Assembly (NCBI RefSeq): GCF_007971225.1
Contig: NZ_CP042435.1
Span: forward strand, 3,041,501 to 3,105,500
Direction of reading: 5' to 3'
DNA: 64,000 nt
From: Panacibacter ginsenosidivorans
Lineage (GTDB): Bacteria > Bacteroidota > Bacteroidia > Chitinophagales > Chitinophagaceae
Under the pieces are notes generated by a model. The model ran no database searches and had not been told where the DNA came from. It saw only the letters and a list, made by a program, of their open reading frames with translations. A program made the translations under genes and the position numbers. Positions within the stretch are counted from its first letter, which is position 1. Each line of letters begins with the position of its first letter. This document shows positions 34,801 to 43,438 of the stretch, in pieces.

Positions 34801-35599
34801 GTAACACAACTCTTTTTATAGAAGTGTCCAGTACACGCAAAAAAGGTTTACCTTCTTTATAAGTAAATTCAAATTTACCTTTTATGTCATCATCCATTGA
34901 GTAACCATATAAGGCAAGCAGTTTATTTTTTTCTTTATCAAGATTACGAATGGTATCAAAATAATTGGGACCGAATGCATTTAGTAATTGCAGTAACACG
35001 ATCGTCTTGTGTGTACAAAGCGGATGAGATGAATCTGCATGACAGGTGCAACTGGTATCAAAATTCCTTTCCTCATTTTTTTGAATCACAACTTTATACT
35101 CACTGCCAAAAAATTCAAGGTCTGCAACCACACGTTCGTTTGCGGCTTCGGTAATATTTGCTTTATTGCTGCGCAAATAATCTTCGGCTTCTGTATAAGA
35201 TTCAGGAGCAGTAAGCAGCCTGATGAGTTTCAGCTCAAGCTGCTTCATTTTTACTACGGTATGACGCTGATTATATTCTGGTTCTTTTTCGCCGAATAAA
35301 TTTTTGTCAAGCATCTCCTGCATTTGAAACAAAGCAGCAGCTTCATGCCGGCATATTTCACCTAAGTTATAGGGGCAGCCGCAACGTATAGACAATGTCT
35401 TTGCATCCTTGAACTTATTAATATAAACTTTATAATAAGTAGAGTAGGCATCATCTTTTACACGAAAGGTTACAGAACTTAAAAGGTCATCGTGCTCAAT
35501 CAGTTCTACGCTGCCTGTTGCGTGTATTTTCTTTCCACGGCGTATAACTTCATCTGTGCCGTTATTGTATATGTACTTAACTAAATGCGGTAGAGCCAT
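31838..35599 (-). CDS. SNF2/Swi2-family ATPase with SWIM zinc fingers
   Basis: 1253 residues. A classic SWIM finger near residue 75 (CGCPYNLGEICRH, pattern C-x-C-x(n)-C-x-H) is followed by a second one near residue 185 (SCTCHADSSHPLCTH). A middle region of ~600 residues has no motif I know. The C-terminal SNF2 ATPase (about 780-1253) has Walker A DDMGLGKTIQAL, motif II LDESQAIKN, motif III SGTPLQNN and motifs V-VI ISLKAGGVGLNLTAADYV and QAIDRTHRIGQTK. Relatives are bacterial Rad54/HepA-like DNA or RNA polymerase remodellers. The gene is alone, with no methylase or nuclease nearby, so a defence role is not supported. Confidence 0.92.
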   Translation of the reverse strand: MALPHLVKYIYNNGTDEVIRRGKKIHATGSVELIEHDDLLSSVTFRVKDDAYSTYYKVYINKFKDAKTLSIRCGCPYNLGEICRHEAAALFQMQEMLDKNLFGEKEPEYNQRHTVVKMKQLELKLIRLLTAPESYTEAEDYLRSNKANITEAANERVVADLEFFGSEYKVVIQKNEERNFDTSCTCHADSSHPLCTHKTIVLLQLLNAFGPNYFDTIRNLDKEKNKLLALYGYSMDDDIKGKFEFTYKEGKPFLRVLDTSIKRVVLPAQPLRPRPVVEETITAVAEEEESINKSKLRLGVVFSYNAHQYPYIQIDAIQGETDEEGISFAGKVERLDLTKFINTDILEENDKTLVQQLRKLLPGEVSRYLNRNSPFSGIWENIIQQHDDELPEETRHLIAEYLQPKYKKIFSDLAESNFVFFLPPRKSFQTANLEKGKCSGTFLSPEFSVKLVNDAYEVSCMVKLPEGPYSVASNELSSSFVYKFHDNLYMWQKQEDAVLVEKFLPSGKLVITKEDWNKQLVEFLLPLSKEYNVQFTNVQREEIRDEKPEVKILLRERGDYLLFQPVFNYRGYDVKPADKEKIILPLVDKLLVIHRNTIAESEFIDKIENLHSSFIRPEEGNTLALRGTDVLKNNWFFLFSDAVKEMNIPVYGYEALKNFRFNTARPSTKIYISSNTDWFDAKIDIHFGEQKVTVADVKKALANKQQYVQLEDGTLGILPEEWIRKYSLLFRVGEGKVGNMKLSKYHFSIIEELYNERDEEELFVKLEEKYDKLRYNHSIEAIEPPAHLKPVLRPYQSSGFQWLNYLSEVHWGGILADDMGLGKTIQALSFLHHLRQKNGKLKALVVCPTTLMYNWENEIKKFTPNLTYYIHHGGARTHDTLLDPTIDVIITTYGTLRSDIRQFVDVPLDYVILDESQAIKNPSSKVAKAATLLNAKNKLCLSGTPLQNNTFDIYAQMNFLNPGMLGSMEFFKHEFSVPIDKFGEKEQKEHLRKLLYPFILRRTKEQVAKDLPEKTEMILFCEMGKEQRDIYDAYRNDYRDKILGVVEEQGVQKSQLTILQGLMKLRQICDSPAIMKDEEKFPNVSVKLEEIGREITENISDHKALVFSQFLGMLALIKEKLNELGVAYEYFDGSTSAPERQRAIDRFQNDPECRVFLISLKAGGVGLNLTAADYVYIVDPWWNPAVEQQAIDRTHRIGQTKNIFAYRMICKDTVEDKILSLQEKKRLLAADLITDDTGFVKSLTREDIEYLFS

Positions 35600-35980
35600 C
35601 TATGAGTTTATAGTTTACAGTTTGAGGCTGTTTTATGTGCATCCAACAACAACAAACGTTCAGAAAAGGGCAATTTGCAAAAGTAAAGGAATTATTGGCA
35701 GAAGTAGAAATGAAATAAATCTTTTGGGCATGAAATGTTTGTTAAGAATCATTTTTGGCCACGGTTTCTGTTCTTTCATTTAGCTTTGGTTGTGTCACTC
35801 ACTTGTACGTTCGGAACAATTTTGAGCAACGTCGGTAGTCGTAATCGCAAGTAAAGAAAGATCAAACTTGCGATTCCCGATTGACGACTACCGGTCCTCG
35901 GTACAAGAGTGCGACGCAACCAAAGCCTCATGCACATTCGACTGCTGGGTTCATAAAACTTTTCATAAAACCAAAATAAA
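35600..35980. other. Intergenic region dominated by a repeat element
   Basis: 381 bp between the divergent SNF2 and PQQ dehydrogenase genes. A compact repeat element occupies 35752-35958. The first 150 bp show no structure I can name, though the SNF2 promoter should be there. Confidence 0.6.
35752..35958. repeat. Compact inverted repeat element, B/A pair with nested hairpin
   Basis: Left exact B core 35790-35808 and right exact A core 35901-35919, with GGGTTCATAAAA at the outer right end. The spacer has CGGTAGTCGT (35833-35842) facing ACGACTACCG (35884-35893), and inside it AATCGCAAGT (35843-35852) facing ACTTGCGATT (35866-35875); all are perfect. Confidence 0.9.
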
Positions 35981-38152
35981 ATGACACTGCGATTTCTGCC
36001 GGCTTTATCAATTATGCTGCTTGTTGCTTCATGTACATCAAAGCCGGAAAAAGCTTACGATACATGGGGCGTGTATGGCGGCAATAAAGAGAACAATCAC
36101 TACTCATCATTGACACAGATCGACACAAATAATGTTACGCAATTGCAGGTAGCGTGGGAATATCACACGCATGATTCTGATAAAGGAACACAGATTCAGG
36201 TAAACCCCATTATGGTTGATGGTGTGTTGTATGGAGTTTCGCCAAAGCTGAAACTCTTTGCATTAGATGCAGGAACAGGTGCACAGAAATGGATTTTCGA
36301 TCCATCCGCAGATTCTGTACAACTAAAAGCTTTTGGCAATTATTATTTTATGATGAATGTTTGTCGCGGCGTTGCCTACTACACAGATGGAAAAGACGAT
36401 AAAAGAATCTTCTATGGAGCAGGACCAAGATTATTTTGCATAGATGCAAACACAGGTAAACCTGTAATAACATTTGGAAATAACGGAACAATTGATCTGC
36501 ACAACGATCTTGGCTTTGATGCATCACAACTTTATGTTGCAGCAACAACGCCCGGAATGATCTATAAAGACATGATTATTATTGGTGATCGCGTAAATGA
36601 AGAAATGCCTGCAGCACCGGGACATATAAGAGCATATGATGTGCACACGGGAAAACTGCGCTGGATATTTCATACGATACCACAACCCGGGGAACCCGGT
36701 TTTGAAACATGGGATGATTCAACAGCCTACAAACATGTTGGTGGCGCCAATTGCTGGTCTGGCTTCAGTTTGGATGAAGAGCGCGGAATTTTATATGCAC
36801 CACTCGGTTCTTCTGTTTATGATTTTTATGGCGGTAAAAGAACAGGACAAAATCTTTATGCGAATTCATTACTTGCGTTAGATGCAAACACCGGCAAACG
36901 AATCTGGCATTTTCAAACAGTGCATCATGATATCTGGGATCGTGACCTTCCTATGGCGCCTGCACTTGTAACCATTACAAAAGATGGAAAGAAAATTGAC
37001 GCAGCAATTCAACCAACAAAAAGTGCATTTGTTTTTATGTTTGATCGTGTAACAGGACAACCAATTTATCCAATTGAAGAAAAGCAAGTGCCAACAGCAA
37101 CAGAACTGGTTGGCGAAAAGCCAAACCCTACACAACCATTTCCCTCATTGCCTTTGCCTTTTGCGAGGCAATCATTAACAGAAAAAGACCTCAACAATCT
37201 TGTTCCCGATTCTTCTTATAAAGATATCAAGCAAAAACTCGCTTCATATAAAACTGGATTTATTTTCAATCCACCATCAAAAGAAGGAACGGTAATTTTT
37301 CCCGGTTACGATGGCGGCGGCGAATGGGGCGGTCCGGCTGTTGATCCCGAAACAGGTATTCTTTACATTAATGCAAGCGAAATGCCATGGGTGCTTACCA
37401 TGGTTGACCTGAAAGATAAACCTGTTGTTGCTGAAACAAATTTGCAGGCTGGTAAAAGATTGTACACCACAACCTGTATGGCTTGTCACGGTCCCGAAAG
37501 ACAAGGCGGTGGCAACAATCCCACGCTTATCGGTGCAGGTAAAAAATATACTGAAGAACAATTTATGCAACTTGTTTCTTCAGGCAGAAGAATGATGCCT
37601 GCGTTCAATCAACTTGCAGAGAGTGAGAAAAAAGCGCTGGCTTCTTTTGTGCTCGATCTCAAATCAAAACAAACAGAAAAATTTGTTGTTCCTGTTCGCC
37701 CTGATGATGAATGGAACAAAATGCCATACAGCGCTACCGGCTACAATAAATTCTTAACCAAAGAAGGTTATCCCGCAGTTCTGCCACCATGGGGTACATT
37801 GAATGCCATTAACCTCAGCACCGGCGAACTTATTTGGAAAGACACACTTGGAGATGTTCCCGAATTCAAAGCAAAAGGCATTCATACAGGAACAGAAAAT
37901 TATGGCGGACCTGCTGTTACAGCCGGCGGGCTTGTATTTATTGCTGCTACCAGCGATTCAAAAATGCGTGCCTTTAACAAACGCACCGGCAAACTGTTGT
38001 GGGAGGTTGATCTGCCCGCCAGTGGTTATGCCACACCTGCAGTGTACCAGGTAAATGGCAAACAATTTCTTGTAATTGCCTGTGGTGGCGGTAAACTGGG
38101 CAAGCATTCCGGCGATAGTTATGTGGCATTTGCATTGCCGGATGCAAAATAG
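35981..38152 (+). CDS. PQQ-dependent dehydrogenase with embedded cytochrome c domain (lipoprotein)
   Basis: 723 residues. The N-terminus is a lipoprotein signal (FLPALSIMLLVASC). An eight-bladed quinoprotein propeller is indicated by repeated W-type motifs such as LFALDAGTGAQKWIFD, IRAYDVHTGKLRWIFH and LLALDANTGKRIWHFQTVHHDIWD, the last typical of glucose-dehydrogenase-like quinoproteins. A c-type haem site TTCMACHGPERQGG lies near residue 500, with a probable methionine ligand in GRRMMPAF. The final blades follow (AFNKRTGKLLWEVDLP). It would oxidise a sugar or alcohol in the periplasm and pass electrons to the respiratory chain; the substrate is uncertain. Confidence 0.92.
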   Translation: MTLRFLPALSIMLLVASCTSKPEKAYDTWGVYGGNKENNHYSSLTQIDTNNVTQLQVAWEYHTHDSDKGTQIQVNPIMVDGVLYGVSPKLKLFALDAGTGAQKWIFDPSADSVQLKAFGNYYFMMNVCRGVAYYTDGKDDKRIFYGAGPRLFCIDANTGKPVITFGNNGTIDLHNDLGFDASQLYVAATTPGMIYKDMIIIGDRVNEEMPAAPGHIRAYDVHTGKLRWIFHTIPQPGEPGFETWDDSTAYKHVGGANCWSGFSLDEERGILYAPLGSSVYDFYGGKRTGQNLYANSLLALDANTGKRIWHFQTVHHDIWDRDLPMAPALVTITKDGKKIDAAIQPTKSAFVFMFDRVTGQPIYPIEEKQVPTATELVGEKPNPTQPFPSLPLPFARQSLTEKDLNNLVPDSSYKDIKQKLASYKTGFIFNPPSKEGTVIFPGYDGGGEWGGPAVDPETGILYINASEMPWVLTMVDLKDKPVVAETNLQAGKRLYTTTCMACHGPERQGGGNNPTLIGAGKKYTEEQFMQLVSSGRRMMPAFNQLAESEKKALASFVLDLKSKQTEKFVVPVRPDDEWNKMPYSATGYNKFLTKEGYPAVLPPWGTLNAINLSTGELIWKDTLGDVPEFKAKGIHTGTENYGGPAVTAGGLVFIAATSDSKMRAFNKRTGKLLWEVDLPASGYATPAVYQVNGKQFLVIACGGGKLGKHSGDSYVAFALPDAK

Positions 38153-38191
38153 TTTTTGGTACCCGGCTTTTGTTTTTTATGGCATCTGCTG

Positions 38192-38210
38192 TTGCGTCGC
38201 ACACTTGTAC
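38192..38210. repeat. Left arm, type A core
   Basis: TTGCGTCGCACACTTGTAC, one change from A, after TACCCGGCTTTTGTTTTTTATGGCATCTGCTG. It faces the right B arm at 39220; the pair encloses the sugar isomerase gene. Confidence 0.87.
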
Positions 38211-38262
38211 TGTTTGAAAATAACCTATCTTAAATGTTTCTAATTGCCTAAAAAGTAAGTGT

Positions 38263-39159
38263 ATGAAAGAAAAATTCTCCCGCCGTTCTTTTTTAAAAGT
38301 AGGTGGCATGGCAGCTGTGGGAACAGCTGTATTGCCGGGTACCGGTTTTGCTGCACCAGCCGCAATAAGCCCTGCTATTGCATTGCAGTTATATACTGTA
38401 AGAAACGAACTGGCTAAAGATATACCCGGAACGCTTAAACGTTTAGCCAGCCTTGGCATACAAAACGTTGAAACCGCTTTTTGGACTGAAAATGTAACGG
38501 TAAAAGAGGCGGCAGAATATATAAAAGATGCCGGGTTAAAAGTATGCTCAAGCCATATAGAAATTCCGGTTGATGAAAAAAGCAAAACCGCCATGCTGGA
38601 AACTGCAGCAGCATATAATTGTAAACGTATGATCTGGCATGGCTGGCCCGAAGATAAGCGCTACAGTAGCTTAGAAGGCACCAAAGAGCTCATTGGCATA
38701 TACAACGAGGCCGGCAAATTTGCCAAAGCCAATGGTTTGGAATTTGGTCTGCATAACCATTGGTGGGAATACCGCAATAAAGTAGGCGGCCGTTTTGTGT
38801 ACGAATGGTTATTGGAAGGAGTTGACAGCAACATATTCTTCGAGATAGATACTTACTGGGTAAAAGTAGCGGGCCACGACCCTGCAAAAATTATTACACA
38901 GTTTGGCAACAGGGCAAAGTACCTTCATATGAAAGATGGCCCCGCAAAATATACAGCTTCACTTTCCGCAGATAAGCCGGAACCGATGGTAGCACTTGGC
39001 AAGGGCACGCAAAATATTCCGGCGATAGCTGCTGCCGCAAAGCCCAACATAGAATGGATGGTTATTGAAATGGATGTGGTTGCAACAGATGTTTTTGAAG
39101 CCATTAAAAAAAGCCAGGATTATCTTATAAAAAATAAGTTTGCTGTAGCCGGCAAATAA
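38263..39159 (+). CDS. Sugar phosphate isomerase/epimerase, Tat-exported
   Basis: 298 residues. The N-terminus has a twin-arginine signal (RRSFLKVGGMAAVGTAVLP), so a folded protein should be exported. The mature part is a xylose isomerase-like TIM barrel: IALQLYTVRNELAKD, VETAFWTENVTVKEAAEYIKDAGLKVCSSHIE, LEFGLHNHWWEY and NIFFEIDTYWVKVAGHDPAKII, with metal ligands among the E, H and D of these strands. Bacteroidota have many such exported isomerase-like proteins in sugar use. It follows the PQQ dehydrogenase on the same strand with a 110-bp gap that holds a repeat arm. Confidence 0.88.
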   Translation: MKEKFSRRSFLKVGGMAAVGTAVLPGTGFAAPAAISPAIALQLYTVRNELAKDIPGTLKRLASLGIQNVETAFWTENVTVKEAAEYIKDAGLKVCSSHIEIPVDEKSKTAMLETAAAYNCKRMIWHGWPEDKRYSSLEGTKELIGIYNEAGKFAKANGLEFGLHNHWWEYRNKVGGRFVYEWLLEGVDSNIFFEIDTYWVKVAGHDPAKIITQFGNRAKYLHMKDGPAKYTASLSADKPEPMVALGKGTQNIPAIAAAAKPNIEWMVIEMDVVATDVFEAIKKSQDYLIKNKFAVAGK

Positions 39160-39219
39160 AATCACTGTTACACAGTCTTTACCGATTGATTTACTGTCTT
39201 GCTCATTTTAGTTGCGGAC

Positions 39220-39238
39220 GTACAAGTGAGTGACACAA
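39220..39238. repeat. Right arm, type B core
   Basis: Exact GTACAAGTGAGTGACACAA, preceded by GCGGAC and followed by CGAAGTTGCCC and GCTGATAACCAGAAAA. Confidence 0.86.
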
Positions 39239-39276
39239 CGAAGTTGCCCAAAGTGCAAAAGCTGATAACCAGAAAA

Positions 39277-39927
39277 TTACGCGGAAACCCAAAAGGCTAT
39301 TAACTGGCAGAGTGCGCCAATAAGTAACCCGCTGTAAACTTCGAAATTATCATGTTCGCTCAGTAAAAGGCGGGCGGTGCAAACAATGCCGGTGATAAGT
39401 GTAACGATGGCTACATCTATACCGAGGAAAGTCTGGTAATAAAAATTGGTGATGAGTACGAAAACAAGTAGTCCGCCAACACCCATACCATGCATGCTTA
39501 TTTTAAAAAAACTGTTTAGCACTAAACCAAGAATTGTGGCAAAAAATATGGAGAGAAAAAAGAACCTGAGTACAATGGGCTGGTCTGTGAAATTGCGACT
39601 GAGGTACCACATCCACCAGTAAAAGATCATAGTGATCATGTAAGGCGCAATACGTTCTTTTTGCGTTCTGAGCATTATATTATCTATAAACTTCAAACGC
39701 CATAGAAGGAAAACTGAGAATGCCGGGAAGAAAGCTGTCATCCAGAATACAGTGATCTTTCTTGCAAACAAAGCCATTGGTGTAATGCCCCCAAACTGGT
39801 ATGGGAAACGAATGAGCAACCAAAAGAAAACATAGGTTGGTATAAACAGCGGATGAAAAATATAAGAAAAAATCTTTGCTGTAACTGTAAAAACACTAAT
39901 ACTTTTATTGGCTGATACTTCCTGCAT
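39277..39927 (-). CDS. PAP2-like membrane protein
   Basis: 216 residues with five or six membrane helices. A PAP2-like arrangement is visible but degenerate: RTQKERIAPY for motif 1, SMHGMGVGG in place of the P-S-G-H motif, and RLLLSEHDNFEVYSGLLIGA, which fits R-x(5)-H-x(3)-D/E-V-x-x-G of motif 3. Active PAP2 enzymes remove phosphate from lipids such as undecaprenyl or phosphatidate; whether this one is active is unclear because motif 2 is altered. It lies 27 bp downstream of rpoN on the same strand and may be co-transcribed with it. Confidence 0.65.
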   Translation of the reverse strand: MQEVSANKSISVFTVTAKIFSYIFHPLFIPTYVFFWLLIRFPYQFGGITPMALFARKITVFWMTAFFPAFSVFLLWRLKFIDNIMLRTQKERIAPYMITMIFYWWMWYLSRNFTDQPIVLRFFFLSIFFATILGLVLNSFFKISMHGMGVGGLLVFVLITNFYYQTFLGIDVAIVTLITGIVCTARLLLSEHDNFEVYSGLLIGALCQLIAFWVSA

Positions 39928-39954
39928 AAATCTTGGTTGCCGTTTTTTTAAGAC

Positions 39955-41451
39955 TTATAATTCCTTTCTCAATCTTGCTACCGGTATATTTAATTGCTCG
40001 CGGTATTTAGCTACCGTGCGGCGTGCAATATTATAACCTTTTTCCTGCAGCAGTTCGGTAAGGCGCTCATCGCTAAACGGTTTCTTTTTGTCTTCGCCTT
40101 CTATAAGGTCGCTGAGAATTTTTTTCACTTCTCTTGTGCTTACTTCTTCACCACTGTCTGTACTAAGTGATTCACTAAAGAAGAATTTAAGACGGTATGT
40201 ACCAAACTCTGTTTGCACAAATTTGCTGTTGGCCACACGGCTAACTGTGGAAATATCCAGGCCTGTAATTTCTGCAATGTCTTTTAAGATCATTGGTTTC
40301 AGGCTGGTCTGGTCGCCGGTAAGAAAGAATTCTTCCTGGTAGTTCATAATGGCACTCATGGTGCTAAGCAAAGTGTGTTGCCGCTGTTTGATCATGTCTA
40401 TAAACCAGCGGGCAGAATCTATTTTTTGCTTTATGAAAAGCACGGCTTCTTTCTGGCGTTTGTCTTTCTTGCTTCCTTTGTCGTATTCCTTCAGCATGTC
40501 GCGGTACCCTTCACTGATGCGCAGGTCAGGCGCGTTGCGGGAATTAAGGGTAAGCTCCAGTTTGCCGTTATTGTTAAGTATAAAAAAGTCAGGCACAATA
40601 TAGCTTTCTGCTTTGTTAAGCTCACCCATATTGCCACCGGGCTTTGGGTTCAAACGTATAATAGCACCAATAACATTTTTGAGATCCTCGTCGCTAAGGT
40701 TTAAGCCACGCTGTATTTTTTCGTAGTGTTTTTTGGTAAACTCATCAAAGTATTTGTCGAGTACCTGTATAGCTAAATAAACATCTTTTCCTTCGGCGAG
40801 CTGACGGTTTAGCTGGAGTAATAAACATTCTCTAAGGTCTCTTGCACAAATGCCAGGTGGATCGAAATGCTGTATCTTTTTAATAATCTCTTCTATTTCT
40901 TCCTCCGTTGCATCTACCCCCTGGCGAAAAGCAAGATCATCAACAATGGAGGAAAGTTCTCTGCGCAGGTAGCCATCATCATCAATACTGCCAACCACTT
41001 GTTCTGCTATCTTGTAATTTTTTTCGTCAAGTGAAAGCATACCCAACTGGTCGAGCAAAGATTCGTGAAAGGAGGTTTCAACTCTGTGCGGCAGGGTTTT
41101 CTGCTCATCCATTTCGGGATAATTGTCGTCCCTTGTCCTGTAATCGGCTATATCGTCATCACCGTCAGAAACATATTCACTTATGTCTATGTTTTCGTAT
41201 TCGTCCTGGCTGCCATCTAACTCTTCTTTATCACCGTCTTCAGAAAAATTTTCTGCTTCACCGGTCAGGTCGCTGTCAAAATCTTCATCATGGTCCTCTT
41301 CGCCTTGTTCGAGAGCGGGGTTTTCTTCCAGTTCTTCTTTTATACGTTCTTCAAGATGGGCAGTAGGAACCTGCAGCAGCTTCATTAACTGAATCTGCTG
41401 GGGGGATAATTTCTGTAATAACTTTTGTTGTAACGATTGACTTAATGCCAT
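39955..41451 (-). CDS. rpoN: RNA polymerase sigma-54 factor
   Basis: 498 residues. Region I is glutamine- and leucine-rich (QSLQQKLLQKLSPQQIQLMKLL). Region II is a long acidic linker (about 55-120). Region III contains the core-binding domain (DPPGICARDLRECLLLQL) and the helix-turn-helix. The RpoN box ARRTVAKYREQLNIP lies near the C-terminus and reads the -24 promoter element. It would direct transcription from -24/-12 promoters with an AAA+ activator; no such activator is in this window. The PAP2-like gene follows at 27 bp. Confidence 0.96.
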   Translation of the reverse strand: MALSQSLQQKLLQKLSPQQIQLMKLLQVPTAHLEERIKEELEENPALEQGEEDHDEDFDSDLTGEAENFSEDGDKEELDGSQDEYENIDISEYVSDGDDDIADYRTRDDNYPEMDEQKTLPHRVETSFHESLLDQLGMLSLDEKNYKIAEQVVGSIDDDGYLRRELSSIVDDLAFRQGVDATEEEIEEIIKKIQHFDPPGICARDLRECLLLQLNRQLAEGKDVYLAIQVLDKYFDEFTKKHYEKIQRGLNLSDEDLKNVIGAIIRLNPKPGGNMGELNKAESYIVPDFFILNNNGKLELTLNSRNAPDLRISEGYRDMLKEYDKGSKKDKRQKEAVLFIKQKIDSARWFIDMIKQRQHTLLSTMSAIMNYQEEFFLTGDQTSLKPMILKDIAEITGLDISTVSRVANSKFVQTEFGTYRLKFFFSESLSTDSGEEVSTREVKKILSDLIEGEDKKKPFSDERLTELLQEKGYNIARRTVAKYREQLNIPVARLRKEL

Positions 41452-41577
41452 AGGTTAAATCTCTCCGAATCAATACCTAAATGGTGCCGCTTTTCAATAA
41501 TATAATATAACTGTGCCTTTAACAACCTTTCTTTACTGAACGCCGTAAATTTACATACAAATACATTTAACATAAAC

Positions 41578-41877
41578 GTGAAACTAATTTGTTTGTTTCT
41601 TACTTGTTTTTTATACAGTAGTATAGCTGCAAATGCTCAGCGGCGCAATGATACTGCATTTCGTGTAATCAAAATGTCAAAAGACAGTATAAAAATCGTT
41701 CCAATGCGTTTGCTGGCACAGGATTATTATGCTTCCAACCTTGGTTTTTTCTGCAAAAAGGAAATCCAGGTGCAGAAAATCGTAAAGTTTCCCGTTAAAT
41801 TCAGGGTTGGATCCGTTCCGTATTGCGATGCCATGGAAGGAAAGACAACCAACTATTCTTTTCCTGCGCCACACTAA
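41578..41877 (+). CDS. Small exported hypothetical protein
   Basis: 99 residues, starting with GTG. An N-terminal signal peptide (KLICLFLTCFLYSSIAANAQ) is clear. The mature part has ~78 residues with two cysteines (FFCKKEIQVQKI and VPYCDAMEG) that could form a disulfide. I recognise no family. It is divergent from rpoN (126 bp apart). The signal peptide is the main reason for accepting it. Confidence 0.6.
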   Translation: MKLICLFLTCFLYSSIAANAQRRNDTAFRVIKMSKDSIKIVPMRLLAQDYYASNLGFFCKKEIQVQKIVKFPVKFRVGSVPYCDAMEGKTTNYSFPAPH

Positions 41878-41908
41878 ATGGGTATATAATTACACACGTA
41901 TGATATTG

Positions 41909-42112
41909 TTTATAAGCCGGCATTATTACGGCTATTAAGCTTCGTTGCGTCGCACTCTTGTACTGAAACAAGAAAGGCAACAGAGCAAAGAATAGACAAA
42001 GAGTTTCTATGAGTCTGTCATTATTTATTGTTCATTGCTCAAAATTGTTTCAGACGTACAAGTGAGTGACACAACCTCAGCTGCCTGAAATTCCAAAGCC
42101 GGCATCAAAAAT
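41909..42112. repeat. Compact inverted repeat element, A/B pair with internal pairing
   Basis: Left exact A core 41945-41963 after GCTATTAAGCTTCG; right exact B core 42056-42074. The outer ends are TTTATAAGCCGGC (left) and AAGCCGGCATCAAAA (right). In the spacer GAGCAA (41983-41988) faces TTGCTC (42035-42040) and TGAAAC (41964-41969) faces GTTTCA (42047-42052). Confidence 0.9.
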
Positions 42113-42163
42113 CTTTGCTTTTTTATCTAACCGCTTCCGATTAATTTGTGAAAAAATAAGCCG

Positions 42164-43435
42164 ATGGCTACGCTAATAAAATGTCCTAATTGTGGTTTTG
42201 AATTTCCGTTGGAAGATGCATTGAACGATGAATTGAAGGAATCTATTGAAAAGGAAAAACAACAATTGCGCCAGCAAATGCTTGATTATAAGAAAACAAA
42301 GGAGGAAGAACTGCGCAGAAAAGAAGAAGATTTTGCACGGCAGAAACAATTCCAGGAAGATAGCTTTCAAAAAAGACTTGATGATGAATTGAAGAAAAAG
42401 AATCAGTACATGGAAGAATCCATCCGCAAATCTTTGTCTGCAGATTATGAGAATCAATTCCGAATGCTAAAAGATTCTGCTGCAGAGAATGAGGAAAAAT
42501 TAAAAGAGGCCCGCAAAAAAGAACTGGAATTTTTGCAAAGAGAAAAGGCATTAAAAGAGAAGGAATCTGAAATGGAATTGCAGTTGCAAAGACAGTTGAT
42601 GGCAGAAAGAGGGAAGATGAAAGAACAATTGCAAAAAGAAGAGCAGGAAAGAATGAGCCTGAAAGAGCAGGAATATAATTTGCGCATGCGGGAAATGGAA
42701 AAGCAGATCGAAGACCAGAAAAAACTGGTTGATGAGATGAAACGCAAAGCGGAGCAGGGCAGCATGCAGCTGCAGGGAGAGGCGCAGGAATTATTACTGG
42801 AGGAAATATTGCAGTCAACTTTTCCGTTTGACAAGGTACAAGAAGTGGGTAAGGGTGTCAGGGGTGCCGATTGTGTGCAAATCGTTCGTAACCAATTTGG
42901 CAGTGAGGCAGGAAAGATCATTTATGAAAGCAAACGTACTAAAGATTTTGGCGGCGACTGGATAGAAAAATTAAAGCATGATATGCGCACTTTAGGTGCG
43001 GATGTAGCCGTTATTGTGACGCAGGCTTTTCCAAAAGATATGGACAGGTTTGGCGAAAAGAATGGGGTATATATATGCTCCTTTTCAGAAGTAAGAAGTG
43101 TAGCTTTATTGTTAAGAAATGCTATTTTAAAAATTGCCGATACGAAGAAGAGCCAGGAAAACAGGGGCGATAAAATGGTAATGCTGTACGATTATCTTAT
43201 AGGCAATGAATTTGGAGAGCAATGGAAAGCTATTCGGGAAGGTTTCATGAGCATGAAACTAAGCATACAAAAAGAGCGGGATGCCATGGAGAAATTATGG
43301 AAAGCCCGTGAAAAACAACTGGAAAAAGTATTACTAAATGCAGCTCATATAAAAGGTTCAATTGAGGGTATTGCAGGCGCAGATGCTGTTAACCTTAATT
43401 TACTCGAAGATAATGAGCCAGATCTTTTAGATTGA
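42164..43435 (+). CDS. DUF2130 family protein (zinc ribbon, coiled coil, nuclease-like domain)
   Basis: 423 residues. The N-terminus has a CPNCGFEFP half-zinc-ribbon. A coiled coil of ~180 residues rich in E, K, Q and R follows. The C-terminal half (about 200-423) matches DUF2130: FPFDKVQEVGKGVRGADCVQIV, IIYESKRTKDFGGDWIEKLKHDM, DVAVIVTQAFPKDMDRFG. The D, E-x-K spacing (ADC...YESKR) fits a PD-(D/E)XK nuclease fold, as proposed for this family. The biological role is unknown. It heads an operon with an MtfA-like peptidase (3 bp downstream) and a kinase-like protein. Confidence 0.88.
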   Translation: MATLIKCPNCGFEFPLEDALNDELKESIEKEKQQLRQQMLDYKKTKEEELRRKEEDFARQKQFQEDSFQKRLDDELKKKNQYMEESIRKSLSADYENQFRMLKDSAAENEEKLKEARKKELEFLQREKALKEKESEMELQLQRQLMAERGKMKEQLQKEEQERMSLKEQEYNLRMREMEKQIEDQKKLVDEMKRKAEQGSMQLQGEAQELLLEEILQSTFPFDKVQEVGKGVRGADCVQIVRNQFGSEAGKIIYESKRTKDFGGDWIEKLKHDMRTLGADVAVIVTQAFPKDMDRFGEKNGVYICSFSEVRSVALLLRNAILKIADTKKSQENRGDKMVMLYDYLIGNEFGEQWKAIREGFMSMKLSIQKERDAMEKLWKAREKQLEKVLLNAAHIKGSIEGIAGADAVNLNLLEDNEPDLLD

Positions 43436-43438
43436 TCT

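Noticed and set aside
31838-35599. DISARM- or restriction-like defence system around the SNF2 ATPase
   Set aside because: No methylase, nuclease or DUF1998 gene is adjacent; the neighbours are metabolic.
35556-35783. 75-codon open frame between the SNF2 and PQQ genes
   Set aside because: It overlaps the SNF2 start and the repeat element; no homology features.
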